DNA of 15,284 bases, taken from an uncultured Erysipelotrichaceae bacterium. Lineage in GTDB: Bacteria > Bacillota_I > Bacilli_A > Erysipelotrichales > Coprobacillaceae. The stretch is taken from contig URQL01000021.1 in assembly GCA_900550005.1 (NCBI GenBank), positions 1-15,284 of the forward strand. Direction: 5' to 3'. Made by a program: the position numbers and the translations under genes. Shown here piece by piece: positions 13,398-15,284 of this stretch. The notes beneath the pieces were generated by a model, which was not told the origin of the DNA, did no database searches, and worked only from the letters and a program-made list of their open reading frames with translations. Position 1 is the first letter of the stretch. Every line of letters starts with the position of its first letter.

Positions 13398-15284
13398 TTG
13401 GATAAAATGCAAATTTTATTACAACAACTTGAATTAGAAGATAGTGAGCAGCTAAAAGAAAGTGAAATAACGAAAGTAATTATTGAAAAAGACGAATTCT
13501 ATTTTTATATTAAACAAAATTCTTTATTAAATTATGATGACTATGTTAAATTGATTTCACATTTAGATCGTTTTCCTTATCCTTGTCACTTTCAATTTGA
13601 ACTTGAAAAACTTTTTTATCGTGAAGATGATGTTGCCCATTATTTCACTTATTTTTGTAAAAAATATTCAACAAAATATCCACAGCTTGGTGCAGTAGAA
13701 CCAACACATATTTCTTTAGATCGTGATCTTTTAAAAGTTGAACTTGTTAATGATATTCAACTTAATTCTTTAGAACCTTTAAGACCAATTTTAAATCAAT
13801 TTTTTAAGACATTAGGAATTGATTTATACATTGATTTTATTGTAAACAAAGAAAATGAAGAATATCAAAAAATACTTGATGAAATGGAACAAGATCATTT
13901 AAAAGAAGTCAAATATGTGGCTTCAAATAATACAGTGAGTAACCCTGTAAAAAAAGATACTAAATTTGTTCCTTATAATTCGAAAAAGTTCAATGATGTT
14001 ATTTCTTTACGTTTAAATGAAATTAGTGGTGATTTACCTAATGTAAGTATTCAAGGTTACGTTTTTAAAACGGAATTGACCAAAATCCGTTCTGGAAAAC
14101 ATATTCAATCTTTTTGGTTAACAGATTACACTGATTCAATTATTTGCAAACGATTTGAAAATGCACGTATTGATTTGGATACTTTAAACGAAGTTAAAAA
14201 AGGAGTTTGGGTAAAAGTTCAAGGAGAAGTGAAATACGATAGCTTTGCTAGAGAAACGATTATGATGGCAAACCGTGTTGAACTTATTTCTGCTCCACAA
14301 GCAAGAATGGATAATGCACCTACCAAACGTGTTGAATTACATATGCACTCTAAAATGTCTACTATGGATGGTATTGCAAATGTTAGTGATTATATTAATC
14401 AAGCAGCCAAATGGGGACATAAGGCGATTGCTATTACGGATCATGGAAATGTTCAATCTTTCCCTGAAGCACAAGGGGCAGCAAGTAAAGCGAATATTAA
14501 GATGATTTATGGTTGCGAAGTTAATATGGTCGATCCAGTTTTACACATTGTCCACCATCCTCGTAAAGAATTATTGCGTGATGCAATTTATGTTTCTTTT
14601 GACTTAGAAACAACAGGATTATCCGTCGTTCATGATGGTGTTACTGAGTTTGGTGCGGTTAAAATCAAAAATGGGGAAGTATTAGAAAGAAAGCAATTCT
14701 TTGTTAATCCAGGTAAGACGATCAGTGCTAAAATCACTTCTTTAACAAACATTACAAATGAAATGGTTAAAGATCAACCAACGATCGATCAACTTCTACC
14801 TGAAATCAAAGAATTTTTTGGCGATCATATTATCGTTGCTCATAATGCAACATTTGATGTAGGCTTTTTGAATGAATGTTGTAAAAAATTTGGAATTGAA
14901 GAAATTCAAAATCCTTATATTGACTCTTTGCCTTTAGCTCGTGCTTTATTAAAACCTATGAAATCCTATCGTTTAGGTAATGTTGCAAGATATTATAAAG
15001 TTTCTTATGATGAAGAAGTTGCCCATAGGGCAGATTATGATGCAGAAGTTTTAGGCAGTGTTTTAAACATGTTAATTAAGGATGCGATTGAAAATAAGAA
15101 CATTTATTCGTTAGATGAACTTAATTCATTACAAACAATGAGTACTTATAAACTTGTTTTCCCATATCACGCTACGGTTTTAGTTAAAAATAAAGAAGGA
15201 TTGAAGAATTTATTTAAAATTGTTTCAAAATCATGTACTGAATTTTTCTCTGGAGATGCACGTATTCCTAAAGAAGTACTAGAA
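13398..15284 (+). CDS. polC: DNA polymerase III subunit alpha, Gram-positive type PolC (3' end outside window)
   Basis: PolC is the main replicative DNA polymerase of Firmicutes, with built-in 3'-5' proofreading. The open frame reads through to the window edge for 629 of about 1,430 residues. TTG 13398 is the start: GGAGGTG (13385-13391) is 6 nt away, whereas ATG 13407 would be 15 nt away. An N-terminal domain beginning near MQILLQQLELED is followed by an OB fold at about 205-300. The PHP domain opens at 313 (ELHMHSKMS, His315 and His317; TDHGN 347-351). A DEDDh exonuclease is inserted in it at about 400-560, with FDLETTG (Asp402, Glu404), HNATFD (482-487) and HRADYD (543-548). The second PHP part then begins. 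All visible catalytic residues are intact; the polymerase core is outside the window. Confidence 0.96.
   Translation, partial: MDKMQILLQQLELEDSEQLKESEITKVIIEKDEFYFYIKQNSLLNYDDYVKLISHLDRFPYPCHFQFELEKLFYREDDVAHYFTYFCKKYSTKYPQLGAVEPTHISLDRDLLKVELVNDIQLNSLEPLRPILNQFFKTLGIDLYIDFIVNKENEEYQKILDEMEQDHLKEVKYVASNNTVSNPVKKDTKFVPYNSKKFNDVISLRLNEISGDLPNVSIQGYVFKTELTKIRSGKHIQSFWLTDYTDSIICKRFENARIDLDTLNEVKKGVWVKVQGEVKYDSFARETIMMANRVELISAPQARMDNAPTKRVELHMHSKMSTMDGIANVSDYINQAAKWGHKAIAITDHGNVQSFPEAQGAASKANIKMIYGCEVNMVDPVLHIVHHPRKELLRDAIYVSFDLETTGLSVVHDGVTEFGAVKIKNGEVLERKQFFVNPGKTISAKITSLTNITNEMVKDQPTIDQLLPEIKEFFGDHIIVAHNATFDVGFLNECCKKFGIEEIQNPYIDSLPLARALLKPMKSYRLGNVARYYKVSYDEEVAHRADYDAEVLGSVLNMLIKDAIENKNIYSLDELNSLQTMSTYKLVFPYHATVLVKNKEGLKNLFKIVSKSCTEFFSGDARIPKEVLE

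Noticed and set aside
14275..14505. Alternative-frame open frame inside polC
   Set aside because: The polC frame here encodes the conserved PHP motifs, so this is a shadow.

Overview
This window is from a low-GC Gram-positive bacterium (Firmicutes), most likely an Erysipelotrichia-like gut anaerobe. The grounds are AT-rich codon use, strong AGGAGG-type ribosome binding sites, the PolC-type replicative polymerase, the MEP isoprenoid pathway and the gene order uppS-cdsA-dxr-rseP-polC. All genes lie on the + strand. The class assignment is inference; the phylum-level call is firm.

Positions 1-1600 hold the end of a threonine operon: the C-terminal half of threonine synthase (thrC), then homoserine kinase (thrB), which is broken by a frameshift, and a terminator. 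Positions 1611-5983 hold a tRNA t6A dehydratase gene (tcdA) with its own promoter, followed by a closely packed group of poorly known genes. These are an 86-aa protein, an intact alpha/beta hydrolase, a 404-aa orphan, a membrane-anchored alpha/beta-hydrolase-like protein that has lost its catalytic Ser and probably its His, and a small two-helix membrane protein with an acidic tail. A terminator closes the group.

Positions 5984-6165 hold no gene but are highly structured: two competing inverted repeats, a perfect 14-bp inverted repeat around a promoter-like core, and an isolated terminator. Positions 6168-7076 hold a second frameshifted gene of unknown function. Positions 7088-9483 hold a RpiR-type sugar-phosphate regulator, frameshifted in its helix-turn-helix, and a strongly codon-biased GH4 6-phospho-glycosidase behind a catabolite-repression-like site.

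Positions 9519-15284 are a core housekeeping operon. UppS and Dxr serve undecaprenyl/isoprenoid synthesis, CdsA makes CDP-diacylglycerol for phospholipids, and RseP is a site-2 membrane protease. PolC, cut off by the window end, is the replicative DNA polymerase. A terminator-like hairpin separates rseP from polC.

Three genes (thrB, the unknown gene at 6223, and rpiR) carry a frameshift of the same -1 class, while the essential block is intact. Real gene decay and residual sequencing indels are both possible. No RNA genes, insertion sequences, CRISPR arrays or phage genes were seen. The least explained parts are the 2404-5970 cassette and the structured spacer at 6002-6157.
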